The position numbers and the translations under genes are program-made. Below, piece by piece: positions 9,363 through 18,224 of a stretch of DNA of 64,000 bases. Below the pieces are notes generated by a model. The model did not search any database. It was given only the letters and a program-made list of their open reading frames with translations, and was not told where the DNA came from. The DNA is taken from positions 2,480,001 through 2,544,000 of the forward strand of contig NZ_CP138953.1 of assembly GCF_047126315.1 (NCBI RefSeq), written 5' to 3'. The stretch comes from Shimia sp022448905. Its GTDB lineage: Bacteria > Pseudomonadota > Alphaproteobacteria > Rhodobacterales > Rhodobacteraceae. Within the stretch, counting starts at the first letter, position 1; every line of letters begins with the position of its first letter.

Positions 9363-10637
9363 TTACTTCAGCACGGAGCGGCCTGCGTATTCGGCGGTTT
9401 CACCCAGCGCTTCCTCGATGCGGATCAGCTGGTTGTATTTGGCCAGACGGTCAGAGCGTGACAGGGAGCCGGTTTTGATCTGGCCGCAGTTGGTGGCCAC
9501 GGCGAGGTCGGCGATGGTGGCGTCTTCGGTTTCGCCGGAGCGGTGGGACATCACGTTGGTGTAGCGCGCGCGGTGGGCCATATCGACGGCTTTCAGCGTC
9601 TCGGTCAGGGAGCCGATCTGGTTCACTTTCACCAGCATGGAGTTGGCCACGCCTTGCGCGATGCCGTCTGCCAGACGGGTTGGGTTGGTCACAAACAGGT
9701 CGTCACCCACTAGTTGGACTTTGTCGCCGATCAGGTCGGTCAGGGCTTTCCAGCCGTCCCAGTCGTCTTCGTCCATGCCGTCTTCGATGGAGATGATCGG
9801 GTAGTCGTTGCAGAGGTCGGCGAGGTATTGCGCGTTCTCAGCGGAAGTCAGGGATTTGCCTTCGCCCACCATCTCGTATTTGCCGTCTTTGTAATACTCG
9901 GAGGAGGCACAATCGAGGGCAAGGTAGATGTCGTCGCCTGGCTTGTAGCCAGCTTTTTCGATGGAGGTCATCACGAAGTCCAGAGCCTTGCGGGTGCTTT
10001 CCAGAGCTGGAGCGAAGCCGCCTTCGTCACCGATGCCGGTGTTGTAGCCAGCGGCGGTCAGCTCTTTTTTCAGGGTGTGGAAGACTTCGGCGCCCATGCG
10101 GATGGCTTCGCGGATGTTGGCCGCGGAGACAGGCATGATCATGAATTCCTGGATGTCGATCGGGTTGTCGGCGTGCTCGCCGCCGTTGATGATGTTCATC
10201 ATTGGCACGGGCAGAACGCGTGCGGAGGTGCCGCCCACGTAGCGGAACAGCGGCTGTGCGGTGTAGTCGGCAGCGGCTTTCGCAGCGGCGAGGGACACGC
10301 CGAGGATGGCGTTGGCGCCGAGGCGGCCTTTGTTTGGGGTGCCGTCCAGTTCGATCATCGCCTGGTCGATGGCAACCTGCTCGGTCACATCCATGCCGAC
10401 GAGGCATTCCGCGATCTCGCCGTTCACGGCGTTCACCGCTTCCAGAACACCTTTGCCCATGTAGCGGTCTTTGTCGCCGTCGCGCTTTTCAACCGCTTCG
10501 TGGGCACCGGTGGAGGCGCCAGAAGGCACAGCTGCGCGGCCCATGGTGCCGTCTTCGAGGATCACGTCGACTTCGACGGTTGGGTTGCCGCGGCTGTCGA
10601 GAATTTCGCGGGCAAAGATATCAATGATGGTGCTCAT
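9363..10637 (-). CDS. eno: Enolase
   Basis: A 424-residue cytosolic glycolytic enzyme interconverting 2-phosphoglycerate and phosphoenolpyruvate. Family landmarks include ILDSRGNPTVEVDV near the N terminus, SGASTGAHEA, the Mg-binding LALDCASSEYY, IEDGMDEDDWDGW, and the signature LVKVNQIGSLTET followed by SHRSGETED. Length is standard. It stands alone, with its own promoter-like sequence upstream and a strong terminator downstream, rather than in the pyrG-eno arrangement of enteric bacteria. Confidence 0.98.
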   Translation of the reverse strand: MSTIIDIFAREILDSRGNPTVEVDVILEDGTMGRAAVPSGASTGAHEAVEKRDGDKDRYMGKGVLEAVNAVNGEIAECLVGMDVTEQVAIDQAMIELDGTPNKGRLGANAILGVSLAAAKAAADYTAQPLFRYVGGTSARVLPVPMMNIINGGEHADNPIDIQEFMIMPVSAANIREAIRMGAEVFHTLKKELTAAGYNTGIGDEGGFAPALESTRKALDFVMTSIEKAGYKPGDDIYLALDCASSEYYKDGKYEMVGEGKSLTSAENAQYLADLCNDYPIISIEDGMDEDDWDGWKALTDLIGDKVQLVGDDLFVTNPTRLADGIAQGVANSMLVKVNQIGSLTETLKAVDMAHRARYTNVMSHRSGETEDATIADLAVATNCGQIKTGSLSRSDRLAKYNQLIRIEEALGETAEYAGRSVLK

Positions 10638-10676
10638 GTCGGAGGATCCCTCGGATGGCTACAAATGTCGGGCGCA

Positions 10677-10704
10677 GCTATAGCAGGGCCGGGGCAAAAG
10701 TAAA
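10677..10704 (-). promoter_or_regulatory. Putative sigma-70 promoter of eno
   Basis: On the minus strand TTTACT (-35) and TATAGC (-10) are separated by 16 bases, about 40 bases ahead of the enolase ATG. Pattern match only. Confidence 0.45.
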
Positions 10705-10785
10705 CGCATTTTGATAGCGCTAACGGCGGTTTTTCCACAGGTTAGGGCTAACAGTGACAGGAGGACGCTGTTTTGCTGGATTTCC

Positions 10786-11670
10786 CTAGGCTTGGGCCGG
10801 GGCGGCGGCTTTGGCGAGGCGGTGTTCACGCATAAAGGTGAAGAGGCCGGAGCCGATGATCAGCGTGGCACCGAGCATGGTGGGCAGGTCGGGGCGTTCG
10901 CCAAACGCGATCATGCCAACCAGGATCGAGAACAGCAGGCGGGAGTAACGGAACGGTGCCACAACGGAGGCTTCGCCAAGGCGCAGTGCGGTGACGACAC
11001 CCCAGTAGCCTGCGGCGCCAAAGGCCACGGCGCCTGCCATCATGGTCAGGTGCGAGGTGGTAACCGTGGCGTAGTCGACGGCGTTGAAGAGTATCAGCAG
11101 CGGGCCCACGAGGACCAGCGAGGCGAAGCTCTGGAAGGAGACCACAAAGGAGGACACGGAGGCGTCGATAGTGCGGGTGATCAGGTCGCGCAGGGCAACC
11201 ACGATGACGGCGCCGAGAACCAACAGGGCGTTGGGGTCGAAGGCGTCGGTGCCGGGGCGGATGATCAGTAGGACGCCACTGAAACCGACCAGAATGGCAG
11301 TGAGGCGGCGCCAGCCGACTTGCTCGCCCAAAAAGAGCGCTGCGCCGAGGGTGATGACCAGCGGCAGGGTCTGGAACACGGCCGCGACCGTGGAAAGGTC
11401 CACGCGGGAGAGGGCGGTGGCAAAAAGCACGGCGCCGCCCGCTTCACAAGCGGTGCGCAGCAACATGCGTGGCGACCAGGCGGCGGGGGCCAAGAGGTTG
11501 TCGCCCCGTAGGATGGCCAGCACAGCAAAGACCGCTCCGGAGCCCAACCCCAAGGCCATGAGGATCTGGCCGACAGGGAGGGTCACAGAGAGGGATTTGA
11601 TGAACATGTCCTCAAGCGTGAAGCCAAGCATGGCTGCCACAAGGATCAGAATACCGTGTACGTTCTGCAT
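10786..11670 (-). CDS. EamA-family (DMT) transporter
   Basis: A 294-residue integral inner-membrane protein with about ten hydrophobic helices arranged as two five-helix EamA repeats. Family features are the short first helix starting at residue 7, conserved AxxFxxE-like stretches (LGFTLEDMF, GAALFLGEQVGW in the first repeat, VGMIAFGERPDLPT in the second) and Pro/Gly-rich turns. These drug/metabolite transporters export small molecules; substrate cannot be inferred. The start is the ATG 22 bases downstream of a perfect palindrome that may be its operator. Confidence 0.85.
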   Translation of the reverse strand: MQNVHGILILVAAMLGFTLEDMFIKSLSVTLPVGQILMALGLGSGAVFAVLAILRGDNLLAPAAWSPRMLLRTACEAGGAVLFATALSRVDLSTVAAVFQTLPLVITLGAALFLGEQVGWRRLTAILVGFSGVLLIIRPGTDAFDPNALLVLGAVIVVALRDLITRTIDASVSSFVVSFQSFASLVLVGPLLILFNAVDYATVTTSHLTMMAGAVAFGAAGYWGVVTALRLGEASVVAPFRYSRLLFSILVGMIAFGERPDLPTMLGATLIIGSGLFTFMREHRLAKAAAPAQA

Positions 11671-11692
11671 ATTGTTACCTGCGCGTCAGATG

Positions 11693-11706
11693 GTTCACAG
11701 GTGAAC
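11693..11706. promoter_or_regulatory. 14-bp palindrome upstream of the EamA gene
   Basis: GTTCACAGGTGAAC reads the same on both strands apart from its central AG: a perfect 6-bp inverted repeat with a 2-bp spacer, 22 bases ahead of the transporter start. The size and position suit a dimeric repressor operator. No regulator gene adjoins it. Confidence 0.35.
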
Positions 11707-11815
11707 AGCAACGGGCGACATGGCAAGCCTGTTTCCGACAAACGCGACCAAAGCCGCATTCATTTTGGTGATGTGGCCCATCACGCGCTGTGCAGAAATG
11801 GGCCAGTTTTTTAGT

Positions 11816-13120
11816 TTAGAGGGGGCGGATCTTCAGGTCGGTGATCCGGTTGGCCTCGCGTCCGGTGACCTCAAAACGGAACCCGTGAAAGGAGAAGACC
11901 TGTCCCACGGTGGGGATCATCTGCGCCTCATGGATAACCAGCCCGGCGATGGTGTTGGCCTCGTCATCGGGCAGGGACCAGTCGGTGGCGCGGTTGAGGT
12001 CGCGGATGGTCATGGCGCCTTCGATCAGGAACTGGCCGTCCTCGGATTTACGGATCGGGTGATCGGTGTCCTCGTCAAACTCGTCGGTGATTTCGCCCAC
12101 GATCTCTTCGAGAATGTCTTCGAGGGTGATCAGGCCTTGCAGGGAGCCGTATTCATCCACCACCAGTGCAAAGTGAGCGTGGCGGCGCAGGAATTCGCGC
12201 ATCTGGTCGTCCAGAGAGGTGGTCTCCGGCACGAAGTAAGGCTCTTTGGCAACTTCGGTCAGGTCGAAGGCCAGCAGGTCACGGGCGTTGGTCTCTTCCT
12301 GCACGGCGCGGGTGTACATGCTGCGGAACAGGTCTTTGGCGTGGACAACGCCGATGATGTTTTCCTGATCGTCTTTGTAGACCGGCAGGCGGGTGTGATT
12401 GCTTTCCAGACATTGTTTGAGAATGTCGGCAGGCGCGTCGTCGGCGTTGATCATCTCGATGCCGGAGCGGTGCAGCATGATCTCTTCAACAACGCGGTCA
12501 GACAGGTCCAGCGCGCCGAGAATACGGTCGCGGTCTTCTTTTTCCACAATGCCTTCGGAGTGGCCAAGCTGAATGGCTCCAGCGATCTCTTCGCGCACGG
12601 CGAGCACCTGGCTGTCCGGGTCGGTTTCCACACCAAACAGGCGCAGCACGCCGCGCACCAGCACGCGCACGGCGGAAACGATGGGGGAGAACAGCGTCAC
12701 GATCAGGCTGATCGGGCTGGCCACGGTAGAGGCGGCGTCTTCGGGGCGGGTGATGGCGTAAGTCTTGGGAAGTACCTCGGCAAAGATCAGCACGAGAAGT
12801 GTCATAACCAGAGTCGCCAGAGCCACGCCGCCCTCGCCAAAGGCGCGGGTGAAGAGGGCGGTGGCCAGAGAAGTCGCGAGGATGTTCACGAGGTTGTTGC
12901 CCAGCAGCACGGAGCCGATCAGCCGTTCGTTGTCCTCTGTAATGTTGAGGGCCCGTTGCGCACCGCGGCTGCCTTTGTCGGCCTGCGCGCGCAATTTGCC
13001 ACGAGAGGCCGCTGTCAGCGCGGTTTCGGAGCCGGAGAAGAAGGCAGACATCATCAGCAAAAAGAAAATCACGCCTGCGGTGATCCAGAATGCGGTGTCA
13101 AAAGTGGTGGTGGGCTCCAT
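11816..13120 (-). CDS. CNNM/CBS-domain (HlyC/CorC family) membrane protein
   Basis: A 434-residue protein. The N-terminal half carries four hydrophobic segments of a CNNM (DUF21) domain with the FFSGSETALTAASR signature. Then come two CBS domains (about 205-335, including IMLHRSGIEMI and HFALVVDEYGSLQGLITLEDILEEIVGEI) and a C-terminal CorC_HlyC transporter-associated domain. Such proteins are implicated in Mg2+/Co2+ efflux or homeostasis; the old hemolysin name is not informative. The start is the ATG preceded by AGAGGA; an upstream GTG/ATG in frame is less likely. It is monocistronic by spacing. Confidence 0.9.
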   Translation of the reverse strand: MEPTTTFDTAFWITAGVIFFLLMMSAFFSGSETALTAASRGKLRAQADKGSRGAQRALNITEDNERLIGSVLLGNNLVNILATSLATALFTRAFGEGGVALATLVMTLLVLIFAEVLPKTYAITRPEDAASTVASPISLIVTLFSPIVSAVRVLVRGVLRLFGVETDPDSQVLAVREEIAGAIQLGHSEGIVEKEDRDRILGALDLSDRVVEEIMLHRSGIEMINADDAPADILKQCLESNHTRLPVYKDDQENIIGVVHAKDLFRSMYTRAVQEETNARDLLAFDLTEVAKEPYFVPETTSLDDQMREFLRRHAHFALVVDEYGSLQGLITLEDILEEIVGEITDEFDEDTDHPIRKSEDGQFLIEGAMTIRDLNRATDWSLPDDEANTIAGLVIHEAQMIPTVGQVFSFHGFRFEVTGREANRITDLKIRPL

Positions 13121-13211
13121 GGGGTCCTCTGAAATCTCAATCACTTAGGTTTATGGGGGCGCAAAGAGGCCGGATCAAGAGGGCGTGAAGCCCTTAAACC
13201 TTCTTTAGGCG

Positions 13212-13241
13212 GTTTGAACTAAGGGGGCGCCCAGTTCAAAC
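13212..13241. promoter_or_regulatory. Inverted repeat upstream of solute-binding protein 1
   Basis: GTTTGAAC and GTTCAAAC form a perfect 8-bp inverted repeat separated by 14 bases, ending 19 bases before the downstream ATG. It could be an operator or a 5'-leader hairpin. Confidence 0.35.
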
Positions 13242-13260
13242 ACATATGGAGTGGGATCCA

Positions 13261-13962
13261 ATGAAAGCTTTTGTATTTGCCGCCCTCGCGCTGCCAACCG
13301 TTGCCATGGCCGATGGGGCCAGCGTGTCCTTCCTGACCGAAGACTATGCGCCTTATTCCTGGATGGAAGATGGCCAGGCCAAGGGGCACGGGATTGATCT
13401 GATCAATGAGGTGGCGGAGCGCGCGGCGCTGTCGCATTCGGTGGAGATCACAAAATGGACCCGAGCGATTGCGCTGGCCGAGAAAGACGCGAGCACATGC
13501 GTGTTCTCCACTGCCCGCACCGCGGAGCGGGAAGCCAAATTTCAGTGGGCCGGGCCGATGTATGTCGAAGGCACCTATCTGATCCAGAAGTCGGGTACAA
13601 ATGCGGATGTGTCCTCGCTGGAGCAGGCGTTGACCAAGTCGATTGGCACGCAGGTGGGTGATTTCACCGTTGATCTGCTGGAAGAACTGGGCGCGGCAAA
13701 AGTGGATGCGGCACCGGATCTGGAGAAGACCATGAAGAAGCTCGCGGCAGGCCGGTTGGACTACGTGATCCTTGGGCAGGAGAGTGCCAATGCGCTGACC
13801 GCCGAGGATGCGGGGCTGGAAATTGCCATGGAAGTGTCGCGCGATGAGTACTACATCGCCTGCTCTCACGACACGCCAGCGGCCGTAGTGGCTGAGATTG
13901 ATTCCGCAATGGATTCTCTCATGGCAGACGGCACACAGGCAGAGACTGTATCGCGCTATTGA
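13261..13962 (+). CDS. Extracellular solute-binding protein family 3, paralogue 1
   Basis: A 233-residue periplasmic protein with a short signal peptide (cut predicted after AMA). The mature part has the family 3 solute-binding pattern: FLTEDYAPYSW near the N terminus, GHGIDLINEVAER, ARTAEREAKFQWAGPM and a second lobe with RLDYVILGQ. Family members deliver polar amino acids or similar ligands to ABC transporters or receptors. No permease or ATPase gene is nearby. The next gene has the same length and more than half identical residues by eye, a clear tandem duplication. Two cysteines (TCVFSTAR, YYIACSH) are conserved between the copies. Confidence 0.85.
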   Translation: MKAFVFAALALPTVAMADGASVSFLTEDYAPYSWMEDGQAKGHGIDLINEVAERAALSHSVEITKWTRAIALAEKDASTCVFSTARTAEREAKFQWAGPMYVEGTYLIQKSGTNADVSSLEQALTKSIGTQVGDFTVDLLEELGAAKVDAAPDLEKTMKKLAAGRLDYVILGQESANALTAEDAGLEIAMEVSRDEYYIACSHDTPAAVVAEIDSAMDSLMADGTQAETVSRY

Positions 13963-13993
13963 TGCAAACCCACCACGAGAAGATTGTGGCAAA

Positions 13994-14020
13994 GTCGGGG
14001 CAGGCGCCCCGGCTTTTTTT
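13994..14020 (+). terminator. Rho-independent terminator after solute-binding protein 1
   Basis: An 8-bp stem (GTCGGGGC with GCCCCGGC, one G-T pair, loop AGGC) followed by seven T residues. It separates transcription of the two tandem paralogues. Confidence 0.9.
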
Positions 14021-14134
14021 ATTGGGTTTCAGCGGCTTGTGATTTTGTCTGTGCGGCTAAGTCGCATGTTTACTTTGCCTTCAGACATGGCGCGCAGAAC
14101 CGGGGGCAGAGATTTAAAGCGAGGAAATCCACCA

Positions 14135-14836
14135 ATGAAAACTCTGGCACTCTGCGCACTGGCCCTGTCCACTGCAACCGTAGCACAGGCCGCGGACGTG
14201 AAGTTTTTTACGGAAGACTATGCCCCTTACAACTACGTCGAAAACGGTGAGCTGACCGGCCACGGTGTGGACATCATCAACGAAGCGTTGTCGCGCTCTG
14301 GTGTGTCCGCCGAGATGGAAGTGACCAAGTGGTCGCGTGCCATCACTTTGGCTGAGCAGGACGCCAACACTTGCGTGTTCACGACTGCACGTACGCCAGA
14401 GCGGGAAGACCGCTTCAACTGGGCTGGCCCAATGTACTCTGAGGCGATTTATCTGATCCAGAAGCCAGGCGCGAACGGCGACGTGACTTCTGTTGAGCAG
14501 GCACTGACCAAGAAGGTTGGCACGCAGACCGGCGATTTTGCTGTGGCGCTGCTCGACCGTCTGGGCGCAAGCGATATCGATCTGGCACCAGATGCAGAGA
14601 TGACCTTGAAGAAGCTGGGCGCGGGCCGTGTGGACTACATGGTGGCGCTGGAATCTGCAGCAGCTGTGGCGATTGAAGAGGGCGGTTTTGAAATCGCCAT
14701 GGAGATTTCCCGGAACGAATTCTTCCTGGCGTGCTCCAAGACCACAGATGAGTCCGTGATTGCCCGCATGGACGAAGCGATTGACTCGATCCTCGCTGAC
14801 GGTACCCAAGAAGCCTTCGTAGCGAAGTACGACTAA
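14135..14836 (+). CDS. Extracellular solute-binding protein family 3, paralogue 2
   Basis: A 233-residue periplasmic protein with signal peptide (ending VAQAA). Colinear with the previous gene: FFTEDYAPYNYV, GHGVDIINEAL, ARTPEREDRFNWAGPM, RVDYMVALES and a conserved C-terminal helix (DSILADGTQEAF). The start is the ATG preceded by GAGGA; the long upstream open frame is not coding. It has its own leader of about 110 bases and its own terminator, so the copies can be regulated separately. Ligand unknown. No ABC partner in the window. Confidence 0.85.
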   Translation: MKTLALCALALSTATVAQAADVKFFTEDYAPYNYVENGELTGHGVDIINEALSRSGVSAEMEVTKWSRAITLAEQDANTCVFTTARTPEREDRFNWAGPMYSEAIYLIQKPGANGDVTSVEQALTKKVGTQTGDFAVALLDRLGASDIDLAPDAEMTLKKLGAGRVDYMVALESAAAVAIEEGGFEIAMEISRNEFFLACSKTTDESVIARMDEAIDSILADGTQEAFVAKYD

Positions 14837-14861
14837 ATCTCTTTTGAGGTGACGTCGGGAA

Positions 14862-14890
14862 GGCCGGGCTATGTGCCCGGCCTTTTGTTG
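14862..14890 (+). terminator. Rho-independent terminator after solute-binding protein 2
   Basis: A perfect 8-bp stem (GGCCGGGC with GCCCGGCC, loop TATGT) followed by TTTTGTTG. Confidence 0.85.
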
Positions 14891-14963
14891 TCTGACGGTC
14901 ATGTGATTGGCGCTTTGGGCTGGACGTCGTACACCTGCGGCAACGACTTGGCGGAGGTGGGCT

Positions 14964-15782
14964 GTGCGACATCAGGATTTGGGTGAATTGGCAGGGCCGG
15001 TGCTGTTGTTTGGCGGGCCGTATTCCAATTTGCAGGCCACGGAGGCGATTCTGGCGCAGGCGGCGGTGCTTGGGGTGCCCACTGGCAACGTGATTTGCAC
15101 CGGTGATGTGGTGGCTTATTGCGCGCAACCAGCGGAGACTGTGGCGGCGGTGCGCGCGGCGCAATCTGTTGTGGTGGCAGGCAACTGTGAAAAGCAGCTG
15201 GCGGCCAATGCGCTGGATTGTGGTTGCGGTTTTGAAGCGGGTACGACTTGTGATCTTTTGTCAGCAGGGTGGTATGCGCATGCGAACGCAGAGGTGGACG
15301 CAGAGGCGCGGCGGTGGATGGCAGGATTGCCGGATGTTGTGACCTTTCAGCAGGGTGGCGCGCGTGTTGCCGTGATCCATGGCGGGGTGACCGATGTGGC
15401 GCGGTTTGTGTTTTCGGTGTCGCCGGAGGCTGTGTTTGTAGAGGAACTTGCGTCGCTTGAGGCGTTGGTTGGACCGGTGGATGTGGTGATCGCGGGGCAT
15501 TCCGGTATCGCGTTTCAGCGGCAGGTTGGCGGCGTGACCTGGGTGAATGCCGGGGCTGTTGGCATGCCGGAGCATGATGGGCGGCCGGAGACACGGTTTG
15601 TGGTTCTTCAGGATGGCGCGGCGAAGATCAAAGAGTTGACCTATAATGCGGCGGCCGCGCAGGTTGCGATGCAGGCAGCTGGGTTGACGCAGGGCTATGA
15701 TCGCGCGTTGCTCAGCGGCTATTGGCCATCTGAGGATGTGTTGCCTCAGGCGTTGCGCTTGCCATCTTTGGCCAAAGGGTGA
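14964..15782 (+). CDS. Metallophosphoesterase family protein, atypical first motif
   Basis: A 272-residue cytosolic protein. The GTG start is chosen because GGAGG lies six bases upstream; a longer frame has no good start. It shows the calcineurin-like order of motifs: GGPYSNLQA (motif I), TGDVVAYC (motif II), AGNCEK (motif III, usually GNHE/D), VIHGG, and GHSGI (usually GHxH). Motif I normally contributes Asp and His (DxHxN); here these are Gly and Tyr, and the final His of GHxH is absent, so metal binding may be reduced. Related proteins act on nucleotides or diadenosine polyphosphates. The 3' end overlaps the convergent xerD by 37 bases. Confidence 0.75.
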   Translation: MRHQDLGELAGPVLLFGGPYSNLQATEAILAQAAVLGVPTGNVICTGDVVAYCAQPAETVAAVRAAQSVVVAGNCEKQLAANALDCGCGFEAGTTCDLLSAGWYAHANAEVDAEARRWMAGLPDVVTFQQGGARVAVIHGGVTDVARFVFSVSPEAVFVEELASLEALVGPVDVVIAGHSGIAFQRQVGGVTWVNAGAVGMPEHDGRPETRFVVLQDGAAKIKELTYNAAAAQVAMQAAGLTQGYDRALLSGYWPSEDVLPQALRLPSLAKG

Positions 15783-16699
15783 TGGGTGGTGACCAGCTCG
15801 CGCAGGCGTTCATCCAACACATGGGTATAGATTTCGGTGGTGGCAACATCGGCGTGCCCCAAAAGCGTCTGGATCACCCGTAGGTCGGCGCCGTTGGCCA
15901 AGAGGTGGGTCGCAAACGCGTGGCGCAGTGTGTGCGGTGTGACTTTGGCCGGGGAGACACCGGCGGCGACGGCCAGGTCTTTGATCAGCATGTAGAAACG
16001 GTGCCGGGTGAGATGGCCAGAAGCGCCGCGAGACGGAAAGAGGAAGCGCGAGGTAGGCTTGCCTTTGGAGCGGGCGATGTCCTCGGCGGCGTCGCGGCAG
16101 GTGAGCCAGGCGGCAAGTGCGTCCCGCGCGGGCGGAGAGAGCGGCACCATGCGTTCTTTGCCGCCTTTGCCCATCACCAGGAGCATTTGCGGATCGCCGC
16201 GGGCGGCGGAAACCGGTAGGCTGACCAACTCGGTCACGCGCATGCCGGTGGCGTAGAGCAGTTCCATCAAACATGTATTGCGCAGCCGGTCATCTGTGCT
16301 GCGCCCGTGGGTGCGGGCTGCGGCGAGCAGACCGTCGACCTCGGTGACTTCCAGTGTTTTGGGCAGACGCTTGGCGCGGCCGGGGCCTTTGATCTGGATC
16401 GCAGGGTTGTCAGTTCGCCAGCCTTCTTCAAAGGCAAAACGGAACAGTTGCTTGATGGCGGAAAGGCGGCGGGCGCGGGTGGATTGGGCGAGGCCCTGAG
16501 CGTCACAGAAGAGCAGGTAGTCTTCGATGTCGGATTGGGAGAGCGCGTCAAAGCTGTGGGATTTGCCATGGGCCCAGGTGGCGAAGTCGCGCAGATCGCG
16601 GGCGTAGGCGGCTTGGGTATTGGGCGACGCGCCAAGTTCAGCGGCCTGCGCTTCAAGAAAGGTGGCAATCCATTGCAGCCTGTCAGCGGGCGCCGTCAT
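15746..16699 (-). CDS. xerD: Site-specific tyrosine recombinase XerD
   Basis: A 317-residue tyrosine recombinase that with XerC resolves chromosome dimers at dif. N-terminal SAM-like core-binding domain (about 10-95, NTQAAYARDLRDF), then the catalytic domain with Arg in TGMRVTELVSL, the HxxR box HTLRHAFATH, the LLGHADVATTEIY segment and the nucleophilic Tyr in IYTHV. Length and the C-terminal HHPLA are typical of XerD. Its start is three bases after the stop of the upstream hypothetical gene on the same strand, so the two are coupled. An integron or phage integrase is unlikely given housekeeping neighbours. Confidence 0.9.
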   Translation of the reverse strand: MTAPADRLQWIATFLEAQAAELGASPNTQAAYARDLRDFATWAHGKSHSFDALSQSDIEDYLLFCDAQGLAQSTRARRLSAIKQLFRFAFEEGWRTDNPAIQIKGPGRAKRLPKTLEVTEVDGLLAAARTHGRSTDDRLRNTCLMELLYATGMRVTELVSLPVSAARGDPQMLLVMGKGGKERMVPLSPPARDALAAWLTCRDAAEDIARSKGKPTSRFLFPSRGASGHLTRHRFYMLIKDLAVAAGVSPAKVTPHTLRHAFATHLLANGADLRVIQTLLGHADVATTEIYTHVLDERLRELVTTHHPLAKDGKRNA

Positions 16700-16702
16700 A
16701 GA

Positions 16703-18220
16703 TCAGCCTCGGGTGTCCAAAAGCGCCACTTGTAGCGCGGCGCGGCGGGCGGTGTCTTCCAGACCCACTGCGCGGAAGGTGGCGAGGGCTTCGGTCAAGG
16801 CACCGAGGTTGCCGGCGGCACCGTCATCCATCAGGTCCATCGCCGTCAACAGGCTTTCGCCCAGTTGGCCACGGGCCAGCATGGTGGAGATTTCTTGTGG
16901 CACACCGGCGTCGTGGAAGGCGTCGGCGATGGCGCGGTGCACCGGATCGGTGGGCGTGCGCGGTGGGGCACCAAGGGCCAGTCCAGCAAGGAAGTCGCGT
17001 GGGCCGGAGCGGGCGGCGCGTTCGTAGTCGGAAGACAGTAGCGCAATGTCGCGAGCTAAGCGGGCGGTGACGCCTTGCAGGGGTAATTGTAGAAGTTGCG
17101 GGCCGTAAAGGCGGGCAAAGGGCACTTCGAGGTGGACCTGCTGCATGGCGGCCCAGGCTTGAGGCAGCGTGTCAGAAACGTCGCGGATGTCTTGTGCGGT
17201 CATAGCGCGGTCAAAGGCTTGCAGTGCGGCGACACGGTCCCAGATCATGCCAGATGCGGAGGGGGAGCCTTCGGTGTAGATGCCAAGCAGGGCGTTTTCG
17301 TGCAGCGCGGAGGTGCGGGCGAGGCGTTCGGCGGCCTCAAGCTGCGCTTTCCAGCCGGCGGTGTCGCGCAGATCGGCATGGGCGTAGGGGCGCGGCAGGC
17401 GGGTGGCGGTTTGGCCTTCGCCGATGGCTTCATATAAGCGGAACTTGAGCGGGTCGGGGCCGTTGGCGGCCACCAGAAGCGGCTCGCCTTCAAACAATTC
17501 GGGATCAAGGAAGCGCAGAAGCAGCGCGTCCATTTCCTCAGAAATCAGACCGAGGGCTTTGGCGGTGTCCAACGTCAGCGCCGCAGCACGCCAATCGCCG
17601 GCGCGAGCGGTGCAGAAGATACGGGAGGCGTAGTCAGTGGCAAGATGCGGCGCGGCCATAAGGGCCTCGCAGGCGCGGGTCTCCTGGCCCATCAGGAGGG
17701 TGACATCAAACCAGCGTTTGAACAGCGACGGTGTTGTGGGACCTGCGCGTTCCAGCAGGGCTTCGGCCTGTTCCAATGCGCCCATCTCGACCAGTTTGTC
17801 GACACGGGCCAGCAGGAGTTCGTTGGTGACGCCGGTCTCGCGCGGGGCGTCGGCCTCGGCCAGCAGCAATGTATAGAGAAGCGCCTGCATGGCGGGTAGC
17901 ACCTCGGGGCGCTGCGCATCCACCAGTTCGGCCAGCGTGTCCGCGTCAGAGGCGGACCAAAGCGAGGCGGGCAGGCCGGTCACGTTGGAAGGCAACAGGC
18001 CCACGGCGTCCTGTGAGGTTTCCGACAGCGGGCTGACATTGATGGTGGGCGTGGAGACGCCTTTGCTCACCGGATCTTCGGTGAGTGGCAGTCCCATGTC
18101 GAGGGTCACCGTGGGCGTGTTGTCGAGCCAGTCGATGGCGGAGAGCGGTGCGTCCTGTGCATGGAGCGGCGCGGTGCCGAGCAAGAGAGCGGCGACTGGG
18201 CTGCGAAGCGGGCGGATCAC
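16703..18220 (-). CDS. Exported helical-repeat protein of unknown function
   Basis: A 505-residue protein with a likely signal peptide (ending PLHAQ). After a low-complexity Pro/Thr/Ser segment (about 25-85) it becomes almost wholly alpha-helical and Ala/Leu-rich, with repeating helix pairs such as LLARVDKLVEMGALEQAEALLERAG that resemble TPR or alpha-solenoid units. I do not recognise a catalytic motif. It is encoded between a small membrane protein and xerD on the same strand, four and three bases from each, and divergent from aroK. Periplasmic scaffolding is the obvious guess, but the function is unknown. Confidence 0.7.
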   Translation of the reverse strand: MIRPLRSPVAALLLGTAPLHAQDAPLSAIDWLDNTPTVTLDMGLPLTEDPVSKGVSTPTINVSPLSETSQDAVGLLPSNVTGLPASLWSASDADTLAELVDAQRPEVLPAMQALLYTLLLAEADAPRETGVTNELLLARVDKLVEMGALEQAEALLERAGPTTPSLFKRWFDVTLLMGQETRACEALMAAPHLATDYASRIFCTARAGDWRAAALTLDTAKALGLISEEMDALLLRFLDPELFEGEPLLVAANGPDPLKFRLYEAIGEGQTATRLPRPYAHADLRDTAGWKAQLEAAERLARTSALHENALLGIYTEGSPSASGMIWDRVAALQAFDRAMTAQDIRDVSDTLPQAWAAMQQVHLEVPFARLYGPQLLQLPLQGVTARLARDIALLSSDYERAARSGPRDFLAGLALGAPPRTPTDPVHRAIADAFHDAGVPQEISTMLARGQLGESLLTAMDLMDDGAAGNLGALTEALATFRAVGLEDTARRAALQVALLDTRG

Positions 18221-18224
18221 CTGA

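Noticed and set aside
9043..9564. Plus-strand 173-codon frame between the histidine kinase and eno
   Set aside because: It runs through the eno terminator and into the antisense of eno; no recognisable product.
11774..11812. Terminator-like 7-bp stem with T run on the plus strand between corC and the EamA gene
   Set aside because: No plus-strand gene precedes it and the loop is 18 bases; weak stem, likely chance.
11720..13132. A 470-codon plus-strand frame opposite the CNNM/CBS gene
   Set aside because: Rich in His, Gly and Val as antisense of GC-rich codons; the minus-strand protein carries clear CBS and CNNM motifs.
13000..16700. Integron or mobile island around xerD and the tandem solute-binding genes
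   Set aside because: XerD has housekeeping length and neighbours, and no att sites, transposases or base-composition shift are visible.
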